Positions 34,596 through 44,888 of a stretch of 64,000 nt of DNA are shown here, one piece after another. Position 1 is the first letter of the stretch; every line of letters starts with the position of its first letter. A program made the translations under genes and the position numbers. The DNA comes from Owenia fusiformis (Eukaryota; Annelida; Polychaeta; Sabellida; Oweniidae). A model generated the notes under the pieces. It made no database searches. It had not been told where the DNA came from and saw only the letters and a list, made by a program, of their open reading frames with translations. The stretch covers positions 9,866,196 through 9,930,195 of the forward strand of contig CAIIXF020000004.1 of NCBI GenBank assembly GCA_903813345.2. Direction: 5' to 3'.

Positions 34596-34967
34596 TATAT
34601 CGTCCCTTGCCTCGGGGCTTCGGGAAGATATATAGTATATCCCTCTGGGTATTATAATATTTTATTGACTCTTTAGATGTCATGACCTGACATATTAGTC
34701 ATTGCAAAATGAATATATATTGTACAAAACTTCAGTACACTACAATAAGTCTAAGCTATCATAATATATACAATCTGCACAAAAAACTTATTATTTACAT
34801 ATGTTATAATATACTTTATTAAGTGTGATGCACCCAAAATGTTAATCTCCAGGCAAGTTTAACTTTTTGAATGATTTTGTAATAAAACTTCAAACTTGCT
34901 TTTCCAAATATCTATATTTTGAAGAAATTAACATAATTAATGCAGACTTGCCAACGTCCCGTTTTTT

Positions 34968-35925
34968 CAGGAATCTCCCGTAAATTTTTTGTTTTTTCCG
35001 TAAAAAATACCAAACTCCCGTACCGTTTTCTCCCGTAAAAACCCTCGTAAACTCCAGTACCGTATTTCTACTAAAATCTCCCGTAATTTAAAAAAAAATA
35101 TGGCCGTAAAATCTCCCCTATTTTTGCTGAAATCTCCCGTAAAATCTCCCGTATTCTGGTATAACTCCCGTAAAATCTCCCGTATTCTTGGTGTAACTCA
35201 CGTAAAATCTCAGTTTTTTGCTGTCGAAATCTACCGTATTCAAAGGAATCTGACAAATTTGTGACCTTGATTATTGCAGGCATGCTTCTTTCTTCAGAAG
35301 GATTGGCTCCCATAGTTCACTATCGATATTTTCATAAATAACTTAAAAGTACTTCATTCCCATGATTCAAATTGCTTTTCTGCGATCAGTTCGGTATAAG
35401 TTTGCACACCAAATGTCCACAAACGGGGGCCAGTTCATATTCTGTCATACTTCTGTCGGGAGAATACATTTTGTTTTTATATGGCGCTAAACAAAATATT
35501 CCCGCAATATAAGGCGCATTATGGGAAGGGACTGCTGTGAAATAATGAACGTAAGTGACATCTATCTTAGATTATAAGTTCTAATTAGTTTATTAACTGC
35601 GCATGCGTCATAATAACTCCCGTTTTTTCAGAACCTACTGCAAAAACTCCCGTTTTTCTGAAATCTTCCGTAAAAAGTCACGTTTTTTAAATTTACCGCG
35701 AAAAATACCTTTTTTAAAAACCCTCCTGTAAAAACTCCCGTTTTTTCAAAATATCCCGTAAAAACTCCCGTTTTTTCAAAATGTACCGCAAAAACTCCCG
35801 TTCTTTAAATCTCCCGTAAAAACTACCGTTTTTTCAAAAATCTCCCGTAAAAACTTCCGCTTTTTTTCAAAAAACTCCCGCAAAAACTACCGGATTTGAA
35901 AAAAAACTCCCGTAAAAGTACCGCA
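34968..35925. repeat. TCCCGTAAAA minisatellite in two blocks
   Basis: Blocks at about 34968-35230 and 35618-35925 are irregular alternations of CTCCCGTAAAA and CTCCCGTTTTTTCA. The T-rich and A-rich halves make neighbouring units partly complementary. The 390 bp between the blocks is ordinary AT-rich sequence. Apparent frames across it have no protein character. Confidence 0.75.
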
Positions 35926-36029
35926 ATTTTCTTTAAATCTTCGAAAATATTTCATTTTAGGTTTGAAAGTCTGTAATGTATTTTCAGGATCATGGTGATC
36001 AACATTAATTTTGCTAGTGAGATGCTGTC

Positions 36030-36480
36030 AAACAATATTTTTCTATTTTATCTATGTATTTGGCATTTAATCATGAAGTGAACTTCATTTTCTATTCCCC
36101 CACAAAAGTTACATAATCTTTAATATTCATGTTCAGGTTTTGGCCGTGGTTTCACATGTCTACCCAGTTCTATTTCTAACGTATGTGAACTTAATCTCAG
36201 TTGTGAAAATCGTTGCCTGTGATTTTTGTTTTGAAGGCTTAAATATTGTTCGCTTTCAAAAGTTGTTTTGAATTTAATGTGTTCTTAAAACTGGGTATAG
36301 TTGTAAATCACACTTCCATTTCTCCTTATAATTTTGATGATATACGTCCATGGTTTTAGTAAAGGTTCTTTTTGAATACATAGTCATCCTCAACAACTTG
36401 TTCATTTCAAGTGCTTTTGAGTATTCCCTGTAGCCAAACCCTCCCAGTGCATAACCCCAATTTATCTTATGATTATTGTG
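36030..36480 (-). pseudogene. LINE C-terminal fragment (zinc-knuckle region), minus strand
   Basis: Minus-strand translation gives RQRFSQLRLSSHTLEIELG then RLCNFCGG, ENEVHFMIKC and QIHR, interrupted by stops near 36130 and 36055. The LRxSSHxLxIE-G-R segment followed by C-x-x-C...H-x4-C is the usual tail of CR1/Jockey-like LINE polyproteins. No reverse transcriptase is next to it. Confidence 0.6.
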
Positions 36481-36849
36481 TTCTCCGTGAGATAAACCTA
36501 ATGTCAGTTCATATCATTTCTGTACTCAGAAGACTCTAATGAACTTAACTCTATAAAAGTAAATGTACTGTACAGCTGTAACGTCATAGTCATTCAAACA
36601 ATGTAGCAATTTGGTAAAACACTGGTAACTGTGTAGCATTTTGAACTTACTGCCATTTAACCATTATTAATCACATGGCTTCATAAAAAATTTCCAATGT
36701 TGGAAATTTCCTCTAGTTTATGTGTGTTAAATTTAATAAAAAAATAGTTAAGGATAGAGTGTTCAAATCACTGGTCAAAAGTATTATCAAAAACTTGTGT
36801 GGGGTACTATGATATCATGTTATTGGCTAATATATATAAAATATCAACT

Positions 36850-37025
36850 AGGTATTTTGGCTTGGGATTAGCCTAAAAGTAAAATGCTCCTTCAAATAGC
36901 CCTAAAGAAAGAAGTTCGATGATGAAGACGACAGAACAATCACAGAGACCGGGTCAATTATCGTCAAGTGATTTAGCAGTTGATAATGGAGTTCCACCCT
37001 CCAGAGTTATGGATATCAAAATGAG
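36850..37025. repeat. Dispersed repeat, inverse partner at 44335-44515
   Basis: AAAATGCTCCTTCAAATAGCCC, AAGAAAGAAGTTCGATGATG and GTCAATTATCGTCAAGTGATTTAG correspond, with about one change in eight, to the reverse complement of 44335-44515. The repeat family is unknown. Confidence 0.65.
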
Positions 37026-37084
37026 AACACTGTAGTATCAAAAAGATTGAGCCCCCCCCCCCCCCCATGAACGCAGTCTCTTCA

Positions 37085-38212
37085 ACGTATGATCTCTCTG
37101 AATAAAGACATTGTTAGAGCCTCTTTTGACAAGTGCTCTGGCCAAAAATTCATCTAACTGGCACTTAGGTGATGAACCAATTCCAACGAGAACTGAACAA
37201 GTAGGAAACATCATCGATAGAAGTTTAAATTGTAAAAACACTATTGATGCAACATGTGAATTAGCAAAAAGAACCTTTAATTTAATCTGTAATATTGGTA
37301 TGCGAAAATATGGTATAAATCCAATCACAAGTACCAATATTTGGAAACGCTTCATATTACCAAAAGCATTTTTGGCTGCGAATTATGGAATTGTTTAACT
37401 AAACAAAAAATTGAAGATTTAGAAAAAACACAACGTCGTGTCTCAAAGCGATTCCAAGGTATGGAAAAAAGAGCCCCTGACTGTGTCTTAAGTTGTATTG
37501 GCCTATGGCCAGTCAAAGACTACATCAATAAAATGAAATTATTATTTTTGGGCAGACTCTGTAGGTTTAATAAGGACTCAATCCCTAAAAAGATATTTTT
37601 AACCAGACTGAGCAGTTACATTGTAAGAACTGACACTAATTGTAAAAATAAAGGATTCTTGCAAGACGTGATTAAGATTTTGCACGAATACCCTATTTTG
37701 TATGAATCATTGGAAATGTATCTGAAAAATTGCAGCTACATGTCAAAAGACAAATGGAAAATGACCGTTAATGGTCAAATTCAACTTAAATTAGAAAACA
37801 CTTGGGCACGTCTGATATTGTAAAACATACCTTACTCTTTTGTCCAAAATTAGTTAAAAACCAGAGATTGTTGGTTTGAAGACATAGTAGACGTTTTAAA
37901 TGTGGCAGATTCTGTTATGTTGTTCAACTCCTTTATAATATTGATCAAATTCAATGGGAAAAATTTATCACTCTTTGTGCCAAGCATATTAAGCATACGT
38001 TAAATACATTTTTAAATTAGAACATATATTTAAATTGATATAATTTGTAATAGTGATATTTTTATATTTACTCATGCAAATGTATCATAAAATATAATGT
38101 AGTGCTGTTATTTTCATTATTGTATATTATATTGTTTTGTATTGTATTTATATGTCATGTATAATGTTTAACTCTCCATAGTTTGGAGGAAATATAGATT
38201 AAACAAACAAAC
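37085..38212 (+). pseudogene. 5'-truncated LINE tail with (AAAC)n end
   Basis: Two overlapping frames form one protein once a frameshift near 37370 is allowed. The first (about 37111-37370) encodes AKRTFNLICNIGMRKYG to KRFILPKAF. The second (37365-37823) continues FGCELWNC, EDLEKTQRRVSKRFQGM and LSCIGLWPVKDYI. This is the region after the reverse transcriptase of CR1/Jockey-like LINEs. The element ends in AAACAAACAAAC just before 38213. Endonuclease and reverse transcriptase are absent. Confidence 0.7.
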
Positions 38213-38264
38213 AAACACCCCCAGACTTTTTCTCTGGGGTAACCATATTTATGCTAATCCCAAG

Positions 38265-38535
38265 CCAAGAGACCTACATGTAGTGCAACTTAAGGTCAAC
38301 ATCTGAAAAGAAATTAAAAACATTTCACTAGAAACATTATGAAATGTGATCGACAATGTAGAAGTAAGGATGCAGGCTTACATTTAACACATGGTATAAA
38401 AAGGGTTAAAGCATTACAAAGGCATGACTGCACTAAAAATGTATTAGGGAGAAAACGTTCCGTTTTGGCTGAATGACCATGCAAGAAGTATCTTAAAATA
38501 TTGATTGGTTTATCTTTGCTGTTGATAAGCTTACT
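38265..38535. repeat. Dispersed repeat, direct partner at about 44500-44795
   Basis: GAAACATTATGAAATGTGATCG, AGGATGCAGGCT, GACTGCACTAAAAATGTAT and ATTGATTGGTTTA occur in the same order in the 44.5-44.8 kb region. The neighbouring block at 36850-37025 pairs with 44335-44515 in the opposite sense, so one of the two loci has been rearranged. Confidence 0.6.
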
Positions 38536-39043
38536 GTATACATAAAAATATCTTGTTAAAATTTTAAGATTTAAAATTTAGATTAGTCTGTTGGTGACGA
38601 TTTAATCAAGCTTCATATCACTGTTTCCAAATACCAGTGTCTCATCACTTCATCAGAAATTTGGAAACTAAACTGTATGAGAACAGAACATTTTCTCAAG
38701 GTTATCACAATGTAATACCACATCTGCTATTTCACAATACTGAACATGTATTGAGTTTGTGTTACTGAGTTTATACCACGCTTTTCGAATCGCATATGGC
38801 CTTCTTTTTGAATCTGTACTTCACCCTGTTCTATTACTTTAGCCTGTCAGGTTCGTTACCTTATTTTACCATTAGCCGAGTCTTTCTCAAGTTTTTTAGA
38901 AATGCAATTTTTGAAACATCTCCCCCAACATGCCCAACGTTAAAGTGAGTACACGCATGCTTCAATGACCTTGTCATTACGTGAGAGGAGTGTTGTCGGC
39001 CTTGCCAGCCGAGCCTTTGTCGATGATAAGAAAAAAAGAATGC

Positions 39044-39051
39044 TATAAAAG
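39044..39051 (+). promoter_or_regulatory. TATA box of gene C
   Basis: TATAAAAG lies 63 bp upstream of ATG 39107. Conserved with gene B are GCCGAGCCTTTGTCG (39008-39022) upstream, and CCAAT-A/T-TC followed by TCTTCACTTA in the probable start-site region. Confidence 0.75.
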
Positions 39052-39106
39052 TTGACGCCAATATCCTTTCTTCACTTAATCGACGAGTCAATACATCTAC
39101 TTCGAC

Positions 39107-41420
39107 ATGAGGACTTTTATCATTCTCGCACTTATTGCATTGGCAGTCAATGGTAAGTAGCCTACGTTGGTGATGGTCAAATACTTCAGTCGAATACCTT
39201 TGCATTAAAAATTTAAAAAATTAACGGAATTAATTGAATTATTTGCCAAAAACAATTATTTTCTGACTTAAAGGCACAAAATGCGTAAATGAAGTCTCAC
39301 ATTTGATCTTCATAATATTCCCAATAGATTAATAAGTACCTGATCTTTCATTTGACACAAAAAAACAGCTCAAACAGACCACATCAGAGATCATGAAAAC
39401 ATATTTTCGATCTATCAATTTATATATGTCAAGTTTTTAGCAATGCCATTGAAAGATGGCATTGTTGTTTGCATAAATTATCCATTCATTTTTGATAGGA
39501 TTTTCAACCAAACGCCATATTTTAATCCAAAAGTTAAAAACATACACTTTGTGAAAAGTGGTTATTCACTTCTTTTGATCTCTGAACTTCAAATGCTGTT
39601 TTCTATGCGAATATTTTTTTCACTTCAGTATTCACCCAAATTAAAGTTTTTATCATATTTGATAGAGTGTGTGAGTAACATGTCTCAAATAATATTTTGT
39701 TCCTTTTCCTTCAAAATTAGGCGCATTGCTTGTTTAAGATTATTTGATCTGTTTCCAAAACTAGAAATGTCTAGTTTTTATCGATATCATACTTTGTTTT
39801 TGCGTACAATCAGAATATTGATACTAACTCACTACAGTTAATTTTCTGTTTCTGCCTATGAGCAGCTGACATTTTTTTTTTTAAATTTAAAGATCATAAA
39901 AAAAGTTACAGACGAAATCAATAGCACGTCAGTATCAGAGCTGCAATATCATTTATGATAGTCAGAGAATTGTAAAGCTAATAGAATTTATGTATGGATT
40001 TGGGTTTATATATAGGCCTACTGTTTGTTATTGATTGTTTTCAGCCCAAAATGAACCTTGCACTTGCAACCCAGAGATTGAGCCTTGTGTAGGTATCCTC
40101 CCTTCAACCTGCACGGAACAGGGCGGTACCTGTGCTGCTGACCCAGACCCTTTCGATACCAACCAATGCCCAGACGGCTTTGAACCAGGTACATATATGT
40201 GATATACATACTGGGGGCATCGTAGCTAATCACACCAAGTGATATTTACAAAAAGGCGGAAGGCAAGAAACAAAATATATAGAGAGAGATTATCCTATAT
40301 CAGGTTCGGGATATTGGGATTATCCCGAGGCCTATATAATATATCTGCCCGAGGGCTGTACATGTAGGTCCCGAGGGTATATATTATATTTGCCAAGGGA
40401 TAATCCCAATATCCTTAACCGACTATAGGATGATCTGTTTATCCAATACCAGTCTTGCTCAACTTGTTGTAACTTGAAATTAGTATGACCTTTATCGTCC
40501 CGTCAATACGCAAAAACATGGTTTTAAGGTTGGGAGAATTTGGTTTAATCAACGGACCAATGAAAATTTGTCCCACTTGAAGTGATGCATTGCGGGAGAT
40601 ATTTATGTTAATGACCATGTTTTCGTCTATCGCTTATTAGTCTATGGTCCGCGTTCAAAAACATTTCAATGGTCCTTTTTCTATATAGCTTTGAAATCTC
40701 GTTAAAATCTCGTTTTTAATGAGATCTTAAAGATTTTAGGAGATCTGTATTTTTAGCCATTAAAGACTAAAATGTTTTTCTATTCGGTGGCCTATTTGAA
40801 ACAACTTTGATTTGCACCGTTATTTACCTATTCAAATTCTAAAGATTTTCTAGTTGTCTAAAAAGGTCTGGCTAAGTCCCAATGGCACAATATTGAAAAA
40901 TCTCTAAAAGTTCATTTACTCTTGTAAGGATCACAATTGTAATGTGAAATCACAATCCGCATGTCAATAAGATCATAAAGTTACATTCCAATGGTGGTTT
41001 AAGTTGATCCAAATGGAATTACTTGTTTGATCATGAAATTAAGTGACTCTTCCCAAGACATTCTCATATGTTCTAGCTCTATCAACACCCATGATGCCAT
41101 CTATTTTTCCATTCATATGGAAATGGTCAATTGTAGAAATAATTTTAGAATATCCATGTCCAATTTTGTTTTCATGGCCGTAACTTAGGATACTCCTGTT
41201 CTTTTAGATATGCATCCAGATTTACATTCTCGAATCTTTGTTATTGACAGGGATAAGAATAAGTGTGTTAAATCTAATATTATGTTCGGTCATTCTCATA
41301 CTAAAACCCATTCTAAATCTCTCCTAGTAAATATCACTATTTTTCAGGATCCCTAAATTTTGAAGACTGCTGTGACCCTGACTATACCGAGGCTTATACT
41401 TGTTGTCAACCAATCCAATA
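39107..41420 (+). CDS. Secreted cysteine-rich peptide precursor, paralogue C (87 aa, coding exons 1-3)
   Basis: Coding exons are 39107-39152, 40045-40188 and 41348-41420. The terminal exon starts at 42811, and AATAAA lies at 42866-42871. All introns are GT-AG. Exon 1 is a signal peptide (MRTFIILALIALAVNA, the last codon split by intron 1). Exon 2 starts QNEPCTCNPE and ends DGFEP. Exon 3 reads SLNFEDCCDPDYTEAY then TCCQPIQ. There are ten cysteines in the same order as gene B, which has three more residues in exon 2. The mature product is acidic and has no lysine or arginine that I can see. The stop codon is built by splicing TA to A. Introns 2 and 3 hold a palindrome, a MITE and a foldback element. 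Family unknown. The gene is divergent from gene B, about 7.8 kb apart. Confidence 0.88.
40287..40436. repeat. Palindrome in intron 2 of gene C
   Basis: AGATTATCCTATA and GGATATTGGGATTATCCC on the left mirror GGGATAATCCCAATATCC and TATAGGATGATCT on the right around a short centre with TGTACATG. A hairpin of about 150 bp, MITE-like. Confidence 0.65.
40674..41130. mobile_element. MITE copy related to the one at 19150-19648, inverse orientation
   Basis: Collinear with the reverse complement of 19150-19648 in several blocks: CTATATAGCTTTGAAATCTCG, CTTTGATTTGCACCGTTAT, CATGAAATTAAGTGACTC and GATGCCATCTATTTTTCC. The copies differ by many substitutions and indels, so this is an old copy. Confidence 0.55.
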
Positions 41421-41978
41421 GTAAGTACCAGAATTGTTGTTTTGGGGAATTCTTAGTCAAAATACCAAGTGCAAACAAATTTTGTGTAGATATAATTATT
41501 TTCATCGCATTATAGCAGAGCCCAAGCAAGTAGTGCTGTACACTGTTACCTTCTAGGTTAAATAATATGATTAAAAAAAGTGGTGGTGGCGTTTTTGTCT
41601 AACGCATATGACTCATCTCTGGGTATCAAATTGGGCGCTTATCCTTCAAAAACTTTGTTCAACTGGCAATGATTCAACAAAAATTGATTAAAGTTTAAAA
41701 ACATAGACGGCAGTCATTCCTCCCATTAAAAACCATTTGCACATGAATAATCAAAAATTCTGTGGCGAAGGGGAAACTTAGCTTGTATTCGCGAATCAAC
41801 AGCTATCGGCTACCGGACTAAACTATAAGTTTACACAGATTGACCCGTTAGTTTACGAACAATCCGTTTTCGACTAACAGTGATAATATGACGTTTATGC
41901 CACTGTTACATGATTGAAAATACGTGTTTCGAATCTATGCGCATGTGCCACGGATGTACTTCCGTTGCTGCTTTAATA

Positions 41979-42584
41979 GCCAAGTGGTACAAAGTTACGT
42001 CGTTATGTTTACGACCGTAAGGTCGTAAATATACGACCGCAAGAACGTAAATATACGACCATAAGGTCGTTAATTTACGTCCTTACGGTCGTTATTATCG
42101 GTTCCAAGAACGTAAATTAACGTCCTAATAGTCGTAATGTTAACGACCGTAAGGTCGTAAATAAACGACCGCAAGAACGTAAATGTACGACCATAAGGTC
42201 GTTAATTTACGTCCTTAAAGTCCTTATTATCGGTTCCAAGAACGTAAATATACGACCTCAAATACGTCAAGATTGTGAAAACTTACTGACGTCAATTTAC
42301 GACCTTACAACCGTGTTATACGACCTTACTGACGTAAATTTACGACCTTACGACCGTGTTATTACGACCTCACTGACGTACATTTGCGACCTTACGACCG
42401 TGTTATACGACCTTAATGACGTAAATTTACGACCTTACAACCGTGTTATTACGACCTTACTGACGTAAATTTACGACCTTGCGACCGTGTTATACGACCT
42501 TACTGACGTAAATTTACGACCTTACGACCGTGTTGAACGACCATATGGTCGTAGACATAACGACGTGACATTGTACCATTTGGC
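41979..42584. mobile_element. Foldback element with palindromic ACGACC/GGTCGT satellite, intron 3 of gene C
   Basis: The ends are inverted: GCCAAGTGGTACAAAG then ACGTCGTTATGT on the left, and GCCAAATGGTACAATG then ACGTCGTTATGT on the right in reverse complement. The interior is almost entirely palindromic repeats of ACGACCGTAAGGTCGTAAAT type. From about 42295 to 42540 a unit of about 43 bp (TTACGACCTTACGACCGTG-TTATACGACCTTACTGACG) repeats some six times. The CpG density is far above the surrounding AT-rich DNA. No coding capacity. Confidence 0.75.
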
Positions 42585-42810
42585 CAGCCATAAGCTATTG
42601 CTTTTGAGGCGATTGCTGGCAAATGAAAGGTTTTCACGTTGTTTACATTATTAGGAGGGATAACGAAACTGATTTTGGCTTATCCAAACCAAATAGCAAT
42701 TTGACTGTGCCTCCATGCGACACCATGAAAAACCTATGATTCCACATTTACATTTTCATTTAAAAAAAGTTGTACATGTAAACTAAAGTATGTTTCATTT
42801 CTATTTTCAG

Positions 42811-42885
42811 AATGAACGATTCCAGTGAATGACGAATTCTTATATTGATGTTAATTAATATACGAAATAAAAAATAATTAAATTA
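42811..42885 (+). other. Terminal exon and poly(A) signal of gene C
   Basis: CTATTTTCAG precedes AATGAACGATTCCAGTGAATG. The first A completes the TAA stop begun by TA at 41419-41420. AATAAA lies at 42866-42871. It is homologous to the terminal exons at 715 and 27035. Confidence 0.75.
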
Positions 42886-43320
42886 AATTAACCATGGTTT
42901 ACTGGCTGTTATATTGACAATTGGTAGTAATGTGAAGCATGGAGAAAACAAACCTTCATAGTTTTTGGTAAAAAATACCTTCCAAAGAGGCCTTTAATGA
43001 TTGGTGAAGAAAACGATATTAGACTACTATTATAGAATACCATCCCGTACATTGTTAAAGCTATTAACATTTTTTAGTGAACCAGCTTGTAATAACTAAT
43101 GGGCCTGAAACATGTTTTTCAAGTTGGATTATTAAATCACAAAACTATTTTTTCTTTTCACAACCTTTATTTTAACTTCACAGCGCGTTTCGGATTATAT
43201 CTGGATCTTTTTTCAACTGTTATAAAAACTAAACTGAAGCGCTACAAAAACAGTTAAATAAAAACAATGTTTCGTCATATTAATTCACCAGAAATTCATT
43301 CCAAATTCCCGCCAATTTAT

Positions 43321-43729
43321 ACACTGGTTATCCACTCGATTACGCTGGTTACCGAAACGGTTCATTTCGGTAACAAAATCTCGGAACATCGAAGGTACAA
43401 TTTTTCTTTTTTCCTTATTTCACATGTTGTAGGCAGAATTCCCACGACATTTTTATGACAAACGTGTATCAGTATCATATGTTTAAGAAAATGTACATAT
43501 TTGCTAACAAATTGTTCAGAAGACAACAGAATCGTCGATTCTAATTCCTCATGTACATTTTCTAAAACATATGATACTGATATACGTTTGTAAGAAAAAA
43601 TGTCGTTCGGATTCTACCTACAACGCATGAAATAAGGAAAAAAGAAAAATCCTACCTTCGACGTTCCGACATGTTGTTATCGAAACGAACCGTTTCGGTA
43701 ACCAGCGTAATTGAGCGGATCACCAGTGT
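43321..43729. mobile_element. Inverted-repeat MITE, 409 bp
   Basis: The ends are ACACTGGTTATCC and, reversed, ACACTGGTGATCC. Matching continues through ATTACGCTGGTTACCGAAAC and CGGAACRTCGAAGGTA, and around the centre through ACATATGATACTGATA. TAT flanks each side as a possible short duplication. No protein. Confidence 0.75.
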
Positions 43730-44888
43730 TATAGTTCCCTTGATCTCTGTTCATGTTTTTATTGTTCTTCCTTATAAAAAAGATTCTTTAATCCATCTCG
43801 ACTTTCAAAAGCCCATTAACATTTCAATGCAAAAATAGGTTACTTTAAGTCACACAATAAGTGTTTCTTTTATTGTTTTCTTTTATTATCAAAATAATTT
43901 CATTTTTAAGCAAAAAACTACTCATGTCAGACTAAATGTAATTTTTCACGCAGGCTCTTAGTTAGATTTAAGTTCTTTTTTCTTTGAATAAGTCAATATG
44001 TTTATGGTACACCCTGTACATTAGATACTATATATACATGGGTATGGCCTGGCATAAGGCACTCAAGGCAGAAAAAAGCATTAACTCATCAGACGATTTT
44101 GTAATCGAAACTGTCATTATGATAGTGTTATTCAAATTTGCCATATATGGAACTTGTAAATACAATACCCTTCAAAATTTTGGCATTGAGGGAGCTAACG
44201 TTGCCAAACTTTTGGAGGGGAGTGTATGGGTGTCTCAAAAAATATACCCGGAAGTATATCAACAGCAAAGATAAACCAAACAATATTTAGCAGTTATGTC
44301 CCTATCATATACTAGTATGCCTGAGGTCTGTTATCAATATAGCCCGAGCTTGCGAGACAGACTCTGGAAGTTGGAACTCCATCATCAACTGCTAAATCAT
44401 TTGATGATAATTGACCTGGTTCTTTGTGATAGTTCTGTTGTCTACATCGTCAAACTTCTTTCTCTTGGGCTATTTGAAGGAGCATTTTAAGCTTATCCAT
44501 ACAAGCCAAAAGACCAAGAACAAGGTAAGGCCAAAACATTCCGCACGGGAAACATTATCAAATGTGATGAACAATGTAGCATAAGGATGCAGGCTGTCGT
44601 CGAAATTTGAAATAAAATACAAGGGGTTAACAGGTTGAAACATCAAAAAGGCAAGACTGGACTAAAAATTGTATATTGGGAAGACTGGACTAAAAATTGT
44701 ATATTGGGGAGAAAACTTACATGCTTTAGCTACATGACCATGCAAAAAATATTTGAAAATATTGATTGGTTTAGCTGTGCTGTTGCTATACTTTTGGAAA
44801 CATTTTGAGACACCCTGTATATACTGAATATGTTTAATTACATGCATGCAAAGCTGGCTAATCAGTCAATTAATGAATATCGACCATA
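43730..44888. other. 3' flank of the BRICHOS gene: dispersed repeats, no gene
   Basis: Contains old repeats paired with 36850-37025 and 38265-38535, a direct repeat of GACTGGACTAAAAATTGTATATTGGG (about 44655-44705), and an AAGTGTTTCTTTTATTGTTTTC block that recurs near 54670. Two open frames here lack protein features. Confidence 0.5.

Noticed and set aside
35071-35313. Frame with repeated REILRE/GRF motifs
   Set aside because: Translation of the TCCCGTAAAA minisatellite, with no start context or family.
38861-39205. 114-codon minus-strand frame
   Set aside because: Antisense to exon 1 and the promoter of gene C.
41979-42584. CRISPR-like regularity of the ACGACC repeat
   Set aside because: Units are palindromic and contiguous, without unique spacers or cas genes, in animal DNA with inverted element ends.
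43984-44490. Two plus-strand frames of 96 and 64 codons
   Set aside because: They overlap dispersed repeats shared with 36.8 kb and 59.4 kb, and no splice or domain support was found.
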